A stretch of DNA of 64,000 bases from Isosphaeraceae bacterium (GCA_021324445.1 JAJPJC010000076.1:1-64000); one strand, 5' to 3'. Positions 42,459 through 51,844 are shown, numbered from the stretch's first letter. Program-made: numbers and translations. Notes: a model not told the origin generated them from the letters alone.

Positions 42459-43901
42459 ATGAGCGACTCGCCCGCTCCCCTGACCGCCGGAATGACACAC
42501 CCCAAGCCGATCCCATCGGACGGATTGATGGAACGTCCGACCCGCGTGCGGTACGGCGTCCTCGCCTTTCTGGCGGCGATGACGTTCGTGCTGTATCTGG
42601 ATCGAGTGTGCATGGGGAAGGCGGCGCCGAGGATTCAGGAGGAGCTGGTGATCTCGAATGGAGCCATGGGCTGGGTGCACGTGGCGTTCCAGCTCTCGTA
42701 CGCGGTGTTCGAAATCCCCACGGGGCGTTGGGGTGATCGCTATGGCTCGCGCGGGGTCCTGATGCGGATCGTGATCTGGTGGTCGATCTTCACGGCGCTG
42801 ACCGGAGCGTCGGCTGGCCTGGCGATGCTCCTGGTGGTTCGGTTCCTGTTCGGGGCGGGGGAGGCCGGGGCCTTGCCCAACACGGCGCGGGTGCTGCGGT
42901 CCTGGTTCCCGGAGTCGTCGCGCGGACGGGCCCAGGGGACCGTCACCACGGCGATGTTGATCGGCGGGGCGGTCGCCCCGGTCGCCGCGCAGTTCCTGAT
43001 CGACCAGGCGGGCTGGCGATGGTCGTTCGTCATCTTCGGCCTGATCGGGCTGGGCTGGGCCGTGTCCTTCTACCGCTGGTTCCGCGATGAGCCGGCCGAT
43101 CACCCGGCCACCAACGAGGCGGAGCGCCGATTGATCGACGCGGGGCGAACGTCCCAGGAACCGCTCCCTCTCGCTGAGGAGACCCTCGCGCCCGACCTCG
43201 TCGTCGACCAGGGCCGCGCGCACGGCCCGATCCCCTGGGACCGGGTGCTCTCCTGTGCGAACGTCTGGCTCCTGGGGGGCGCGATGATGACGATGTCAGG
43301 GATTTACTATATGTTAATCTTCTGGTATCCGACCTACCTTGAGAAGGCCCGGGGCGTCACCCCGCAGCAAGCGGGCTGGCTCTCGACCATGGTCCTGGGC
43401 GCGGGGGCCATCGGCAGCTTCCTCGGCGGCTGGCTCACCGATTGGCTGGTGCAGAGGACCGGCAATCGACGGTGGGGCCGCACCGGGCAGGCCGTCCTCG
43501 GCGCAGGGCTCGCCGCGGTGGGCTTCCTCTCCAGCGTCGTGACCAATTCGGCCGGGCTGGCCTCGCTCTTCATCGCGCTGGCCTGCCTGGGCGTCCAGCT
43601 CCAGCTCCCCGCCTGGTGGGCCTGTGCCACCCAGGTCAGCGGCCGGCACCTAGGGGCTTTGTTCGGGATGATGAATATGATCGGCGGAGTGGGCGCGATC
43701 CTCTCGGAACTGTTCGTCGGCTACCTCGCCGACTGGATGAAGAGCCTGGGCTATTCCGGCCGCGCCCAGTGGGACCCGGCGCTCGCGGTCTACGTCGTCG
43801 TTGCCCTCATCGGCCTGATCCTCTGGAGCCTGGTCAACCCCGAGAAGACCGTCGAGGACCCAGAGGCGAAGCCGGCGCGGCTGGACGCCGCCGGCGCGTG
43901 A
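42459..43901 (+). CDS. MFS transporter, anion:cation symporter type (second)
   Basis: 480 residues, twelve helices. Signature strings: YLDRVCMGKAAPRIQEEL, YAVFEIPTGRWGDRYGSRGV, RFLFGAGEAGALPNTARVLR and WFRDEPADHPATNEAE. The last also occurs (WFRDEPADHP) in the transporter at 22438-23709, so the two are close paralogues. It has a ~45-residue loop before helix 7. The partner Gfo/Idh gene just upstream suggests uptake and oxidation of a sugar derivative. The ATG at 42459 is preferred. Confidence 0.85.
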   Translation: MSDSPAPLTAGMTHPKPIPSDGLMERPTRVRYGVLAFLAAMTFVLYLDRVCMGKAAPRIQEELVISNGAMGWVHVAFQLSYAVFEIPTGRWGDRYGSRGVLMRIVIWWSIFTALTGASAGLAMLLVVRFLFGAGEAGALPNTARVLRSWFPESSRGRAQGTVTTAMLIGGAVAPVAAQFLIDQAGWRWSFVIFGLIGLGWAVSFYRWFRDEPADHPATNEAERRLIDAGRTSQEPLPLAEETLAPDLVVDQGRAHGPIPWDRVLSCANVWLLGGAMMTMSGIYYMLIFWYPTYLEKARGVTPQQAGWLSTMVLGAGAIGSFLGGWLTDWLVQRTGNRRWGRTGQAVLGAGLAAVGFLSSVVTNSAGLASLFIALACLGVQLQLPAWWACATQVSGRHLGALFGMMNMIGGVGAILSELFVGYLADWMKSLGYSGRAQWDPALAVYVVVALIGLILWSLVNPEKTVEDPEAKPARLDAAGA

Positions 43902-43971
43902 GGGCGACGGCAGGACCGGCCAGTACGACTTTGTCAGTTCCGCCGGAATCCGCTCTGGCACGGTCATGAGT

Positions 43972-44337
43972 TCACGCAATAGCCCTTCCTTGGCAGCCTC
44001 GCGGCGGAGCCAGTCGCCGATCTGTCGATGGACCTCCGGCAGCGACGTGCGCCGCCGATCCGGCCTTGGGGAACGCGCCCGCCGCCGTCGGCCCGGTCGG
44101 GGCCGTTGCCGACGGTGCTGCCACTCCCGCCACAGCCTTCCGCGCCAGGAGTTCCGCGATGGTCCCCCTGGCCACGGCTCGGGCCGCAGTCGCGGCCATC
44201 TGCTCGATGTCGTCGGCATCGAGGTCCAGGTCCGCCCCGACGTCCTCAGGGACGCGCCGAGCGACGTTTTTCCCCCATCCCTCGGCCATGTCCTCGATCC
44301 CGGTGCGATCCATCGATGGCGGCTTCCGGAAAGGCAT
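43972..44337 (-). CDS. Hypothetical protein, probably frameshifted
   Basis: 121 residues. MPFRKPPSMDRTGIEDMAEG, then VARRVPEDVGADLDLDADDI and MAATAARAVARGTIAELLAR look coding, with a GAGGGA ribosome-binding site before ATG 44337. From about 44060 the frame loses coding character, and in a second leftward frame of the same strand VHRQIGDWLRREAAKEGLLR continues plausibly (44060 to about 43920). A one-base frameshift around 44040-44065 is likely. No family recognised. Convergent with the MFS gene. Confidence 0.5.
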   Translation of the reverse strand: MPFRKPPSMDRTGIEDMAEGWGKNVARRVPEDVGADLDLDADDIEQMAATAARAVARGTIAELLARKAVAGVAAPSATAPTGPTAAGAFPKAGSAAHVAAGGPSTDRRLAPPRGCQGRAIA

Positions 44338-44616
44338 GAGTCGTCCCTCGTTGGACTTCGGCTGTTGGACAATCTGGGAAACTTGGCTTGACATCTTACC
44401 AGCTACCCGAGCCGGCGCGAACCGCATCTGACGCCCACCGGTCGCCACCGGAACTTCTTTGATTGACGCGTGTCGCCAGGTGGAGTAAGGTCACGATTAC
44501 ATCTTCGAATTCACACCTTGGGATTCTCTCACTCACCATGAGTCGAGACACACGGATGCTGCCGCGCTTGCTCTGAGCCGCACCAGCCGTTGTCATCACA
44601 CCAGGAGGTCGATGTG

Positions 44617-46227
44617 ATGCTGCGTGCGTTGATGACCACCCGCTTCCTCCCGCTGTACGTGATCTTATCCCTCCCGGTCTCCCAGGTTACGGCGGGACCA
44701 ATCCGCTCGCATGCGATCGAGACTGGAGGCGTCGGTGGCGGCTCCTCCGGTGCGACCAGCGGCTCTTCGATGCTGGGGGGGGATGCCTCAAGCGGTGTCA
44801 ATCGCCTGCTGGCGCAAGTGCTGAGCGAGCTTTCCTCGCCGCCCTCGACCGGCGGGGTCGTCCGGGCGACGGCCAACCCGGTCACCGGCCGCGATGGACC
44901 GGCGCCTGCGGACGATCGCGGGCCGCCGGCCGCTTCGAGCCCTGGGGCCTCCGGTGTGAGCCTTCCCGTGCGATCCGCCGGAAGTCCGGCCTCCCTCGCC
45001 CAGCTGTCGAACCCGGTTGTCACTCGCCTGCCGGCGTCTCGAGGCGTGGATCACGCCGGCCCAGCCGAGGAGAGTGCGACCGACGGGGAGCACCTGGCCG
45101 GCTCGGCCGGTCGTGGGGTCACCGGGAGCGCGGCGTCCTCGACTCCGGGCGGCCACGCCGGAGTCAGCAAGGAATCCGGGCGGATGTCAATCGATCGCGA
45201 CTCGACTTCGGTCCTCAACGCCTCCAATGCGTCGCTCCGATCGGCGGGTCCAGCCGGAGCCGGCCCCACCAGCGTCAGCCCGGGCGCCGCGATCCCGGCG
45301 GCTGGGAGTTCGGCGATGTCCCTCCCGAACCCGGGCGCCGCGATCCCGGCGATCGCTCCAGGCCCCGGCGCCACGACGAGTTCAGGGATGTCCACCCCCA
45401 GCCCCAGCGCCGCGACTCCGGCGATCGCTCCAGGCCCCGGCGCCACCATGAATTCCGTGATGCCTACTCCCAACCCCAGCGCGGCGACCCCGGCGATGGC
45501 TCCTGGTCCTGGCGCCCCGAGCGCGACAAACGGCCCGAGTGTGGCGACCGCTCCGGCGGTCGGCGCTGCGACGTCGATCCCGGGTCCGGGTGCGCCCGCC
45601 GTGGCGAGTCCGGCCTCGCCGACCCCCGCGGTGGGGGCCGTGATGGACGTCTCGCCCCCCTCCTCGACCGGTTCGACCGGCGGGACCTCGGCCGCGGGGA
45701 TCAATCCCGGTGGGTCGATGGCGGGCGGCTCGACGGCGGTCGCAACCCCCTCCACCTCCACGGGGACGAGTGCTCTCACCCCGGGTTCCAATGCTCCGGA
45801 CAGCTCCAGCAGCACCAACCTTTCGGGCGTCCGCCTCAATGCCGCGAGCCTCATTGCTCTCGTCCCAAGCACGACCAATCCCCTGGGCACCGTCAACGTT
45901 TCCAGCCTCACCAGCAGCGGCGCGAGCCAGCTCAATGCGGCCCTCGGTGGGCCAACCAGCCTGGCGACGAATCCGAGCCCACCCGGCCTCGCCGTCACTC
46001 CGACCCCCCTGGGCGCGGCCACCCCTCTGCCGCCGATCCAGGCCAGTCAAACCATTCTGCAATCCACAACTTCCGACTCGACCAGCGGCAGTCCCGCGCT
46101 CGATCCGCTGCCCCAAAGTATCCCCGAACCCGGTGTGCTCGCCCTGTTCGTCATGGTCTCGCTGGCCGCGGCGATGCGAGGTTGGGTGCGCCGTCTCCAA
46201 GCGGGATCCGGCCGAGCTCCCATCTGA
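44617..46227 (+). CDS. Low-complexity exported PEP-CTERM protein
   Basis: 536 residues. A signal peptide (FLPLYVILSLPVSQVTAG) is followed by ~470 residues dominated by Ser, Gly, Ala, Thr and Pro, including three or four imperfect ~23-residue repeats of AIPAIAPGPGAT / PSAATPAIAPGPGAT. The C-terminus carries a PEP-CTERM sorting signal: IPEPGVLALFVMVSLAAAMRGWVRR, i.e. PEP, a hydrophobic stretch and Arg residues. An exosortase would remove it and anchor the protein at the surface. It probably forms an extended surface coat or matrix polypeptide. ATG 44617 with AGGAGGT seven bases upstream is clear. Confidence 0.8.
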   Translation: MLRALMTTRFLPLYVILSLPVSQVTAGPIRSHAIETGGVGGGSSGATSGSSMLGGDASSGVNRLLAQVLSELSSPPSTGGVVRATANPVTGRDGPAPADDRGPPAASSPGASGVSLPVRSAGSPASLAQLSNPVVTRLPASRGVDHAGPAEESATDGEHLAGSAGRGVTGSAASSTPGGHAGVSKESGRMSIDRDSTSVLNASNASLRSAGPAGAGPTSVSPGAAIPAAGSSAMSLPNPGAAIPAIAPGPGATTSSGMSTPSPSAATPAIAPGPGATMNSVMPTPNPSAATPAMAPGPGAPSATNGPSVATAPAVGAATSIPGPGAPAVASPASPTPAVGAVMDVSPPSSTGSTGGTSAAGINPGGSMAGGSTAVATPSTSTGTSALTPGSNAPDSSSSTNLSGVRLNAASLIALVPSTTNPLGTVNVSSLTSSGASQLNAALGGPTSLATNPSPPGLAVTPTPLGAATPLPPIQASQTILQSTTSDSTSGSPALDPLPQSIPEPGVLALFVMVSLAAAMRGWVRRLQAGSGRAPI

Positions 46228-46594
46228 GAATCCGCTCTCCCGCTCTTGCCCTGCATGGCAGACCTACCGAAGAATGAGATAGACGATCCACCCTTGAACG
46301 TCTCCCGACCTCCGTGCATGCATCGTCGCGTCGCTTGCCTGTTGACTCCACGTCGTGAAGTCTGTGGGCAAGGGGCGTCACACAGGATCATTCCAAGACG
46401 TAATCTGTCATGGTCCGGACTGTTTCCTCCTGCAAGCACTCAAGATAGGTTCCGGTCTCGACGATCGATCGAGGTGTTCGTCATCCGCGGAGGCCTCATC
46501 CGCTCGGGTTGGGGTCGCGGAGGGGCGGGTCGCGCGCCGGACGGACGGCATCAGGGAACATGCGCTTTGGATGCGAGGCGAGGGGGACTTCTCC
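46228..46594. other. 367-base gap, no gene seen
   Basis: No reading frame with coding character on either strand. The region likely contains the promoter of the DUF1549 gene. No hairpin or repeat was recognised. Confidence 0.35.
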
Positions 46595-48298
46595 ATGAAG
46601 ACACGAGGGGCACGGCTGGCCCGCCGGTGTGCGTGGCTGAGGTCACAGGTTCGCGGTGTGGTGGGGGTCTTCCTCGTCGTGAGCCTCGGGACGACGATCC
46701 CGGCGTGGTCCGGTGATCGTCCCAGCTCGGGGGCCTCTCGCAGGCAGTCGACCTCGACTTCCAAACCGGCGTTGTCCAAACAGGCCGCGGCGGTCCCCCA
46801 GGTGATGTTGATCGACCGGGCGATTGCCGAAGGGTGGGGGAAGGCGGGGGTCAAGCCGGCCAGGCTGGCGACGGATGAGGAATTCCTGCGACGGGCTTAT
46901 CTCGACCTGCTGGGACGCATCCCCAACGTCCAGGAGGCCCGCGCGTTCCTGGCGACTCGGGAGACCGGCAAGCGGGAGAAGCTGGTCGAGTATTTGCTCA
47001 ACCATGCCGATTTCGCCAAGAATCTCGCCACCGAATGGACCGTCCTGCTGATCGGTCGCGGCAACCAGGGCCGGATGGTCGACCGCGCGGCCCTGACCGG
47101 TTGGCTGCGGCAGCAATTTGGGGCGGATCGGCCCTGGAACGAGATCGTCCGGGAGCTGGTCGCGGCGACCGGTTCCAACAAGGAGAATGGCGCGGTCAAT
47201 TATGTTTTGGCCCACCTGGAGTTCGGGGCGGTCCCCCTCACCTCCCGGACCACCCGGCTGTTCCTGGGCCAGCAGATCCAGTGCACCCAGTGCCACGACC
47301 ACCCCTCCAACGATTGGAAGCAGCGCGACTTCTGGGGGATCAACGCCTTCTTCAAGGGAATTCGGGCCGAGCAGGTTCGCAAGGAGGATGCCACCGGGCG
47401 GGAAGCCTATGATCACACCGAGCTGCGCGACGAGCCGAGCGACGCCTACGTCAGCTATGATCGTCGCGACGGCATGGTCGGGACCACCTTCCCCAGGTAT
47501 CTCGATGGCCGGAAGCTCCCCCCAGGTCCCAACGTGATCCGCCGCGCCGAGCTGGCCAAGTTGATCGCCGACCCCAAGAACGACTCCATGGCCAAGGCGT
47601 TCGTCAACCGGATGTGGGCGCACTTCCTGGGGCGGGGCTTCGTTCAGCCCGTCGATGACTTCGGCCCACACAATCCGCCCAGCCATCCCCAGCTCCTCGA
47701 CCAACTGAGCCAGGAGTTCCAGCAGAACGGTTACCACATCAAGCAACTCTGCCGATGGATCATGGCCAGCCGGGCTTACCAGCTCAGCAGCGTTCGGACC
47801 AAGGGGAACGAGAAAGACGACGCTTTGTTCAGCGCGATGCCGCTCAAGCCGATGACTCCCGAGCAACTCTTCGACTCACTGCTGACGGCCACCGCGGCGC
47901 ATCGGGGCGGTGCCGGTGACGAGACCGGCCGGAAGCGCGACGCCTGGATGAAGCAGTTCCTCTTCGTCTTCGCCAACGACGAGGCCGAAGAATCGACGAG
48001 CTTTCAGGGGACGATCCCCCAGGCCCTGATGATGATGAACGGCGAGCTGATGCAGGAAGCCCTCTCGGGCAAGCCGGGGAGCTTCCTGGGCGACATCTGC
48101 GAGCAGGGCAGCCACCAGGCCTCGCCAGCGGCCTTCATGATCGATTCCCTCTACCTGGCCGCCCTGAGCCGGCACCCCTCCGGCCGAGAGCTGGCTCAGG
48201 CGGGGCAGCTTCTCGAGTCCTGCCCCGACAGCCTCCCGGTCTTGCAAGACTTGTTCTGGGCCCTGCTGAATTCCAACGAGTTCATCCTCAATCATTAA
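46595..48298 (+). CDS. DUF1549/DUF1553 domain protein
   Basis: 567 residues, signal peptide near 20-40 (VVGVFLVVSLGTTIPAWSG). The DUF1549 (PSCyt2) domain spans ~60-260: LATDEEFLRRAYLDLLGRIP and FLGQQIQCTQCHDHPSNDWK with Cys230, Cys233, His234. DUF1553 (PSD1) spans ~320-560: MAKAFVNRMWAHFLGRGFVQ, SHPQLLDQLSQEFQQNGYHI. The pair is a planctomycete hallmark, usually followed by a DUF1501 gene, as here. The CxxCH suggests haem binding, but function is unknown. The ATG follows GAGGGGGA. Confidence 0.9.
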   Translation: MKTRGARLARRCAWLRSQVRGVVGVFLVVSLGTTIPAWSGDRPSSGASRRQSTSTSKPALSKQAAAVPQVMLIDRAIAEGWGKAGVKPARLATDEEFLRRAYLDLLGRIPNVQEARAFLATRETGKREKLVEYLLNHADFAKNLATEWTVLLIGRGNQGRMVDRAALTGWLRQQFGADRPWNEIVRELVAATGSNKENGAVNYVLAHLEFGAVPLTSRTTRLFLGQQIQCTQCHDHPSNDWKQRDFWGINAFFKGIRAEQVRKEDATGREAYDHTELRDEPSDAYVSYDRRDGMVGTTFPRYLDGRKLPPGPNVIRRAELAKLIADPKNDSMAKAFVNRMWAHFLGRGFVQPVDDFGPHNPPSHPQLLDQLSQEFQQNGYHIKQLCRWIMASRAYQLSSVRTKGNEKDDALFSAMPLKPMTPEQLFDSLLTATAAHRGGAGDETGRKRDAWMKQFLFVFANDEAEESTSFQGTIPQALMMMNGELMQEALSGKPGSFLGDICEQGSHQASPAAFMIDSLYLAALSRHPSGRELAQAGQLLESCPDSLPVLQDLFWALLNSNEFILNH

Positions 48299-48302
48299 AT
48301 GG

Positions 48303-48381
48303 TTTTCGGTGTTCGGTTGTCGGTGTTCGGCAAATGCGTTCAACGTCAACGGTCTTACCCGAACACCGAACAGCGAAAACC
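48303..48381. repeat. Heptamer inverted array between DUF1549 and DUF1501 genes
   Basis: Left: CGGTGTT, CGGTTGT, CGGTGTT, CGG preceded by GGTTTT (48301-48330). Right: CCGAACA twice, GCGAAAA, CC (48359-48381). The arms are complementary with small interruptions. It starts 3 bases after the TAA of the upstream gene and ends 21 bases before the ATG of the next. Confidence 0.7.
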
Positions 48382-48401
48382 CGCGAGCGGAGCCAGCGCA
48401 A

Positions 48402-49688
48402 ATGATCGACAGACCGCGATCCTTCGGCCAGATGACGCGGCGCCATTGGCTGGGGCACCTGGCCTCCACGGCGCTGGGCGTTCCGGCGATCCAGTTCTTC
48501 GCCTCGCTCCAGGCCAGTGCTCAGCACCTGCGAAAGACCAACCGGAGCTGCATCGTGCTCTGGATGGGGGGAGGGCCCAGTCACCTGGACATCTGGGACC
48601 TGAAGCCCGACAGCGAGAAGAACGGCGGTCCGTTCAAGCCGATCGACACCTCGGCGCCCGGGGTGAAGATCACCGAGCATCTGCCCAGGGTGGCCAAGCA
48701 GATGCATCACTTGTCGATCCTGCGTTCCCTCGACACGAAAGAGGGCAACCACGACCGCGGCACCTACCTGATGCACACCGGATATGCCCCGACGCCCACG
48801 GTCGTGCATCCCGGCTTTGGCTCCTACTGCGCGGTGGAACTGGGCGAGAAGCTGGCCAATTTCGACTTGCCCCATTGCATCGCGATCAACCGGCCCGGGG
48901 TCGGGGCCGGCTTCCTCGGGATGTCGTATGCCCCGTTCGTGGTCCAGAATCCCAATGCCCCGATCGGAAATCTCCGGCCACCCAAGGACGTGGATGCCTA
49001 CCGGATGGAGCGGCGGCTGCACCTGCTCGGCCAGGTCGAGAACCAGTTCCTGGCGACACGGCGCGCCCAGGCGGCCATCGATCACAAGTCGATCTACGGC
49101 AAGACTCTACGCATGATGAACTCGCGCTATCAGAACGCGTTCAACCTGGATCAGGAACCGGACGCCGTGCGCGAGGCCTACGGCCGGGGCTCGTTCGGCT
49201 CGGGCTGCCTGATGGCGCGGCGCCTGGTGGAGCAGGGGGTCACCTACGTCGAGGTCGCGCTCGACGGCTGGGATACCCACACGAATAATTTCGAGACGCT
49301 ATCTCAGAAGCTGCTGCCGGAGCTGGACAAGGGGATGTCGGCCCTGGTGTCCGACCTGTCGCGGCGCGGCCTGCTGGGCAGCACCACGATCGTGTGGATG
49401 GGCGAGTTCGGCCGCACGCCGCGGATCAATGACAATGCCGGCCGCGATCACTGGCCGCGGAGCTGGTCGGTGGTCGTCGGTGGCGGCGGCATCCAGGGGG
49501 GCCGGACCATCGGCGCCACCGACAAGGACGGCATCGACATCGTTGACCGCCCCATCGGCGTGATGGACCTGATCGCCACCCTGACCAAGACCATGGGGAT
49601 CAGCCTCGAGACCCAGTACACCACCCCGCGCGGCCGGCCCATCAAGATCGTCGACGGCGGCAAGCCCATCCAGGAGCTCTTCGGCTGA
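48402..49688 (+). CDS. DUF1501 family protein
   Basis: 428 residues with a Tat-like N-terminus (TRRHWLGHLASTALGVPAIQ). DUF1501 marks: CIVLWMGGGPSHLDIWDLKP, LPRVAKQMHHLSILRSL, EGNHDRGTYLMHTG, VALDGWDTHTNN, and WMGEFGRTPRINDNAGRDHW. The fold is related to alkaline phosphatases/sulfatases, with Asp, Asn and His residues in the right places for metal binding, but activity is not established. It is paired with the DUF1549/DUF1553 gene upstream, as throughout the Planctomycetes. A paralogue is at 54800-56251. Confidence 0.9.
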   Translation: MIDRPRSFGQMTRRHWLGHLASTALGVPAIQFFASLQASAQHLRKTNRSCIVLWMGGGPSHLDIWDLKPDSEKNGGPFKPIDTSAPGVKITEHLPRVAKQMHHLSILRSLDTKEGNHDRGTYLMHTGYAPTPTVVHPGFGSYCAVELGEKLANFDLPHCIAINRPGVGAGFLGMSYAPFVVQNPNAPIGNLRPPKDVDAYRMERRLHLLGQVENQFLATRRAQAAIDHKSIYGKTLRMMNSRYQNAFNLDQEPDAVREAYGRGSFGSGCLMARRLVEQGVTYVEVALDGWDTHTNNFETLSQKLLPELDKGMSALVSDLSRRGLLGSTTIVWMGEFGRTPRINDNAGRDHWPRSWSVVVGGGGIQGGRTIGATDKDGIDIVDRPIGVMDLIATLTKTMGISLETQYTTPRGRPIKIVDGGKPIQELFG

Positions 49689-49694
49689 GATCGC

Positions 49695-49768
49695 AGAGTC
49701 GCCGGACGGAGCCGGCGACGACAAGCAGGTCCAAATCCGGCGTCGTCCTGTAGCTCCGTCCGCCGATC
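49695..49768. repeat. Dispersed hairpin repeat, copy A
   Basis: A 74-bp sequence starting AGAGTCGCCGGACGGAGCCG, with GGTCCAAATCCGGCGTCGTC in the middle and CTCCGTCCGCCGATC at its end. Outer arms CGGACGGAG / CTCCGTCCG are complementary. It lies 7 bases after the DUF1501 stop. A second copy, reversed, is at 58355-58434. Confidence 0.65.
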
Positions 49769-49883
49769 CCCACTCATCCTGCGCAGGCCCAGTCCGCCGC
49801 GCCGGCGATTGCCGGTTCCGGCCCCCTCATTCCGCCGCCAAAGCCCTCCCACGCCAATCCCAGCCGAATTTGCTCAAGCCCGC

Positions 49884-49911
49884 TTGACTGGCGGCCGATC
49901 CCTGATAGAGT
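49884..49911 (+). promoter_or_regulatory. Candidate sigma-70 promoter of the TetR-exporter operon
   Basis: TTGACT (49884-49889) and TAGAGT (49906-49911) with 16 bases between. It lies directly upstream of the palindromic operator at 49918. Confidence 0.4.
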
Positions 49912-49917
49912 TGATTA

Positions 49918-49942
49918 AAACACCTGTTTGAAACAGGTGTTT
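49918..49942. promoter_or_regulatory. Palindromic operator of the TetR regulator
   Basis: A perfect 25-bp palindrome, AAACACCTGTTT-G-AAACAGGTGTTT, lies 15 bases before the tetR ATG and at the expected transcription start. It is the likely binding site of the TetR protein and would repress the whole exporter operon. Confidence 0.7.
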
Positions 49943-49957
49943 GGAACGGAGTGGCTG

Positions 49958-50629
49958 ATGGAAGTGCAAGATACAACGAAGGTTAGGCTGCTGGAGGCGG
50001 CTGGGGAGGAGTTTGCGTGCAAGGGGTTCGACGCGGCTCGGATTCGCACGATCTGCGAGCGGGCCGGGGCGAACGTCGCGGCGGTGAACTACCATTTCGG
50101 CGACAAGGAGCAACTCTACGTCGAGGCAGTGCTGGTCGCGCATCGGTGCGGCTTCGAGGGCGAGGACGCGGTCCAGGCCGGGCCGGTTGCGCCGGCCGAG
50201 CAGCTTCGCGGGTTCATCCATGACTTCCTCTGTCGGGTGCTGGCCATCAACGATCCCGAGGACTGGCGGCACCGGCTGATGCTGCGGGAGCTGCTCCATC
50301 CGACGACGGCCTCGGACGTGTTGATTCGCGAAGCGATCCGGCCCAAGTTCGAGCGGCTCAGCGGGATTCTCCGGCGGTTCTGTCCCGACGCCGACGAACG
50401 GAAGATTCATGCCCTGGCCTTCAGCGTGATCGGCCAGTGCCTGCATTACAAGATGGCTCGTCCGGTGGCCGAGCGGCTGATCGGTCCGGCGGCCTTCGCG
50501 GCGCTGGACCTCGATTATCTGACCGATCATATCACGTCGTTTTGTCTGGCGGCGCTGGGTTCTCGACCCCCGCGGAATCCGGAGGGGGAACCGGTCGCGG
50601 ACCGGGTCGAAGTCGAAGCCGCACCGTGA
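49958..50629 (+). CDS. TetR-family repressor
   Basis: 223 residues. The N-terminal helix-turn-helix reads LLEAAGEEFACKGFDAARIR followed by CERAGANVAAVNYHFGDKEQ, the TetR signature. The C-terminal ligand domain (HRLMLRELLHPTTASDVLIR) belongs to the CerR/DUF1956 group that often controls HlyD-ABC exporters. It is the first gene of the operon and its start is flanked by a perfect palindrome. ATG 49958 is preferred over the TTG at 49928, which lies inside the palindrome. The inducer is unknown. Confidence 0.9.
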   Translation: MEVQDTTKVRLLEAAGEEFACKGFDAARIRTICERAGANVAAVNYHFGDKEQLYVEAVLVAHRCGFEGEDAVQAGPVAPAEQLRGFIHDFLCRVLAINDPEDWRHRLMLRELLHPTTASDVLIREAIRPKFERLSGILRRFCPDADERKIHALAFSVIGQCLHYKMARPVAERLIGPAAFAALDLDYLTDHITSFCLAALGSRPPRNPEGEPVADRVEVEAAP

Positions 50630-50644
50630 CCGAAGGGGGGCACG

Positions 50645-51844
50645 ATGGGCTGGATCGCACTCAAGATGCTGATCGGCGACCGGGCCAAGTTCCTCGGCAT
50701 CGTGCTGGGGCTGACCTTCGCGGCCTTGCTGATCACCCAGCAGGGGTCGATCTTCTGCGGGCTGATGCTCCGGACCTGCGGGCAGATCACCGACATCACC
50801 GGCGCCGACCTCTGGGTGATGGACCCGACGGTCCGCTACATCGACGATGTCAAGCCGATGCTGGAGAACAACCTGTACCGGGTCCGGGGCGTGGAGGGGG
50901 TGCGGTGGGCCGTGCCGCTCTACAAAGGCCAGGCGCGGGTGAAGATCAATCCCGAGGTCTCGTGCGGCAACCGGGCGACTGTGATCGAGCAGGCCATCCT
51001 GCTGGGACTGGACGACTCGACTCTGGTTGGAGCGCCGCCCCGCTCCAGGATCCTGGCGGGCAACCTCCGCGACCTCCGCACCCCCGACGCGATCCTCGTG
51101 GACAGCGACCGCTTGCAGAAGCTCTACCCTGAGGAGGACTGGGCTCAGCTCCCGCGGCTGGGTAAGGGCTTCTACCGCAGGTTCCTCCGCAGGCAGTTGG
51201 AGATGAACGATCACCGCGCGATCATCGTCGGCGTCTGCGAGGCCACGCGGACCTTCCAGACCAACCCGGTCGTCTATACCACGTACTCACGGGCGAAGAC
51301 GTTTGCTCCGCAGGAGCGGAAGATCCTCTCCTACATCCTGGCGAAGACCGACCCCGGGGTGCCCGCCGACGTGGTCGCGCGGCGAATCCGATCGATGACC
51401 GGCCTGGGTGCCAAGACCAGCCAGGAATTCACCTGGATGACGATCAACTATTACCTCCTCTACACGGGTATCCCGTTCAACTTCGGGGTCACCGCCCTGC
51501 TGGGCTTCCTCGTGGGCACGGCGATCGCCGGTCAAACGTTCTACAACTTCACGATCGAGAACATCAAGCAATTCGGCGCACTGAAGGCCATGGGGGCGAC
51601 GAATCTCCGGATCGTGGGCATGATCCTGCTCCAGGCGATGGTCGTCGGTTTCCTGGGATATGGCCTCGGGGTCGGGCTGGCGGCGCTCTTCGGCTGGCGC
51701 ATCCAGGGCACCGAGCTGGCCTTCTACACCCCCTGGCAATTGCTCCCCATCACCGGATGCGCCATCGTGCTGATCTGTATCCTGTCCAGCCTCCTCAGCG
51801 TGCAACGCGTGATCCGGCTCGAGCCGGCCATCGTCTTCCGTTGA
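50645..51844 (+). CDS. devC: ABC transporter permease, DevC/FtsX type
   Basis: 399 residues. One N-terminal helix (FLGIVLGLTFAALLITQQGS), a ~230-residue periplasmic loop starting with GADLWVMDPTVRYIDDVKPM, and three C-terminal helices of the FtsX-like domain (FNFGVTALLGFLVGTAIAGQ; MILLQAMVVGFLGYGLGVGL; LLPITGCAIVLICILSSLLS). This is the MacB-like arrangement found in DevC, with the ATPase as a separate gene. It works with the ATPase and HlyD protein downstream to export a lipid, glycolipid or drug. Fifteen bases after the tetR stop. Confidence 0.85.
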   Translation: MGWIALKMLIGDRAKFLGIVLGLTFAALLITQQGSIFCGLMLRTCGQITDITGADLWVMDPTVRYIDDVKPMLENNLYRVRGVEGVRWAVPLYKGQARVKINPEVSCGNRATVIEQAILLGLDDSTLVGAPPRSRILAGNLRDLRTPDAILVDSDRLQKLYPEEDWAQLPRLGKGFYRRFLRRQLEMNDHRAIIVGVCEATRTFQTNPVVYTTYSRAKTFAPQERKILSYILAKTDPGVPADVVARRIRSMTGLGAKTSQEFTWMTINYYLLYTGIPFNFGVTALLGFLVGTAIAGQTFYNFTIENIKQFGALKAMGATNLRIVGMILLQAMVVGFLGYGLGVGLAALFGWRIQGTELAFYTPWQLLPITGCAIVLICILSSLLSVQRVIRLEPAIVFR

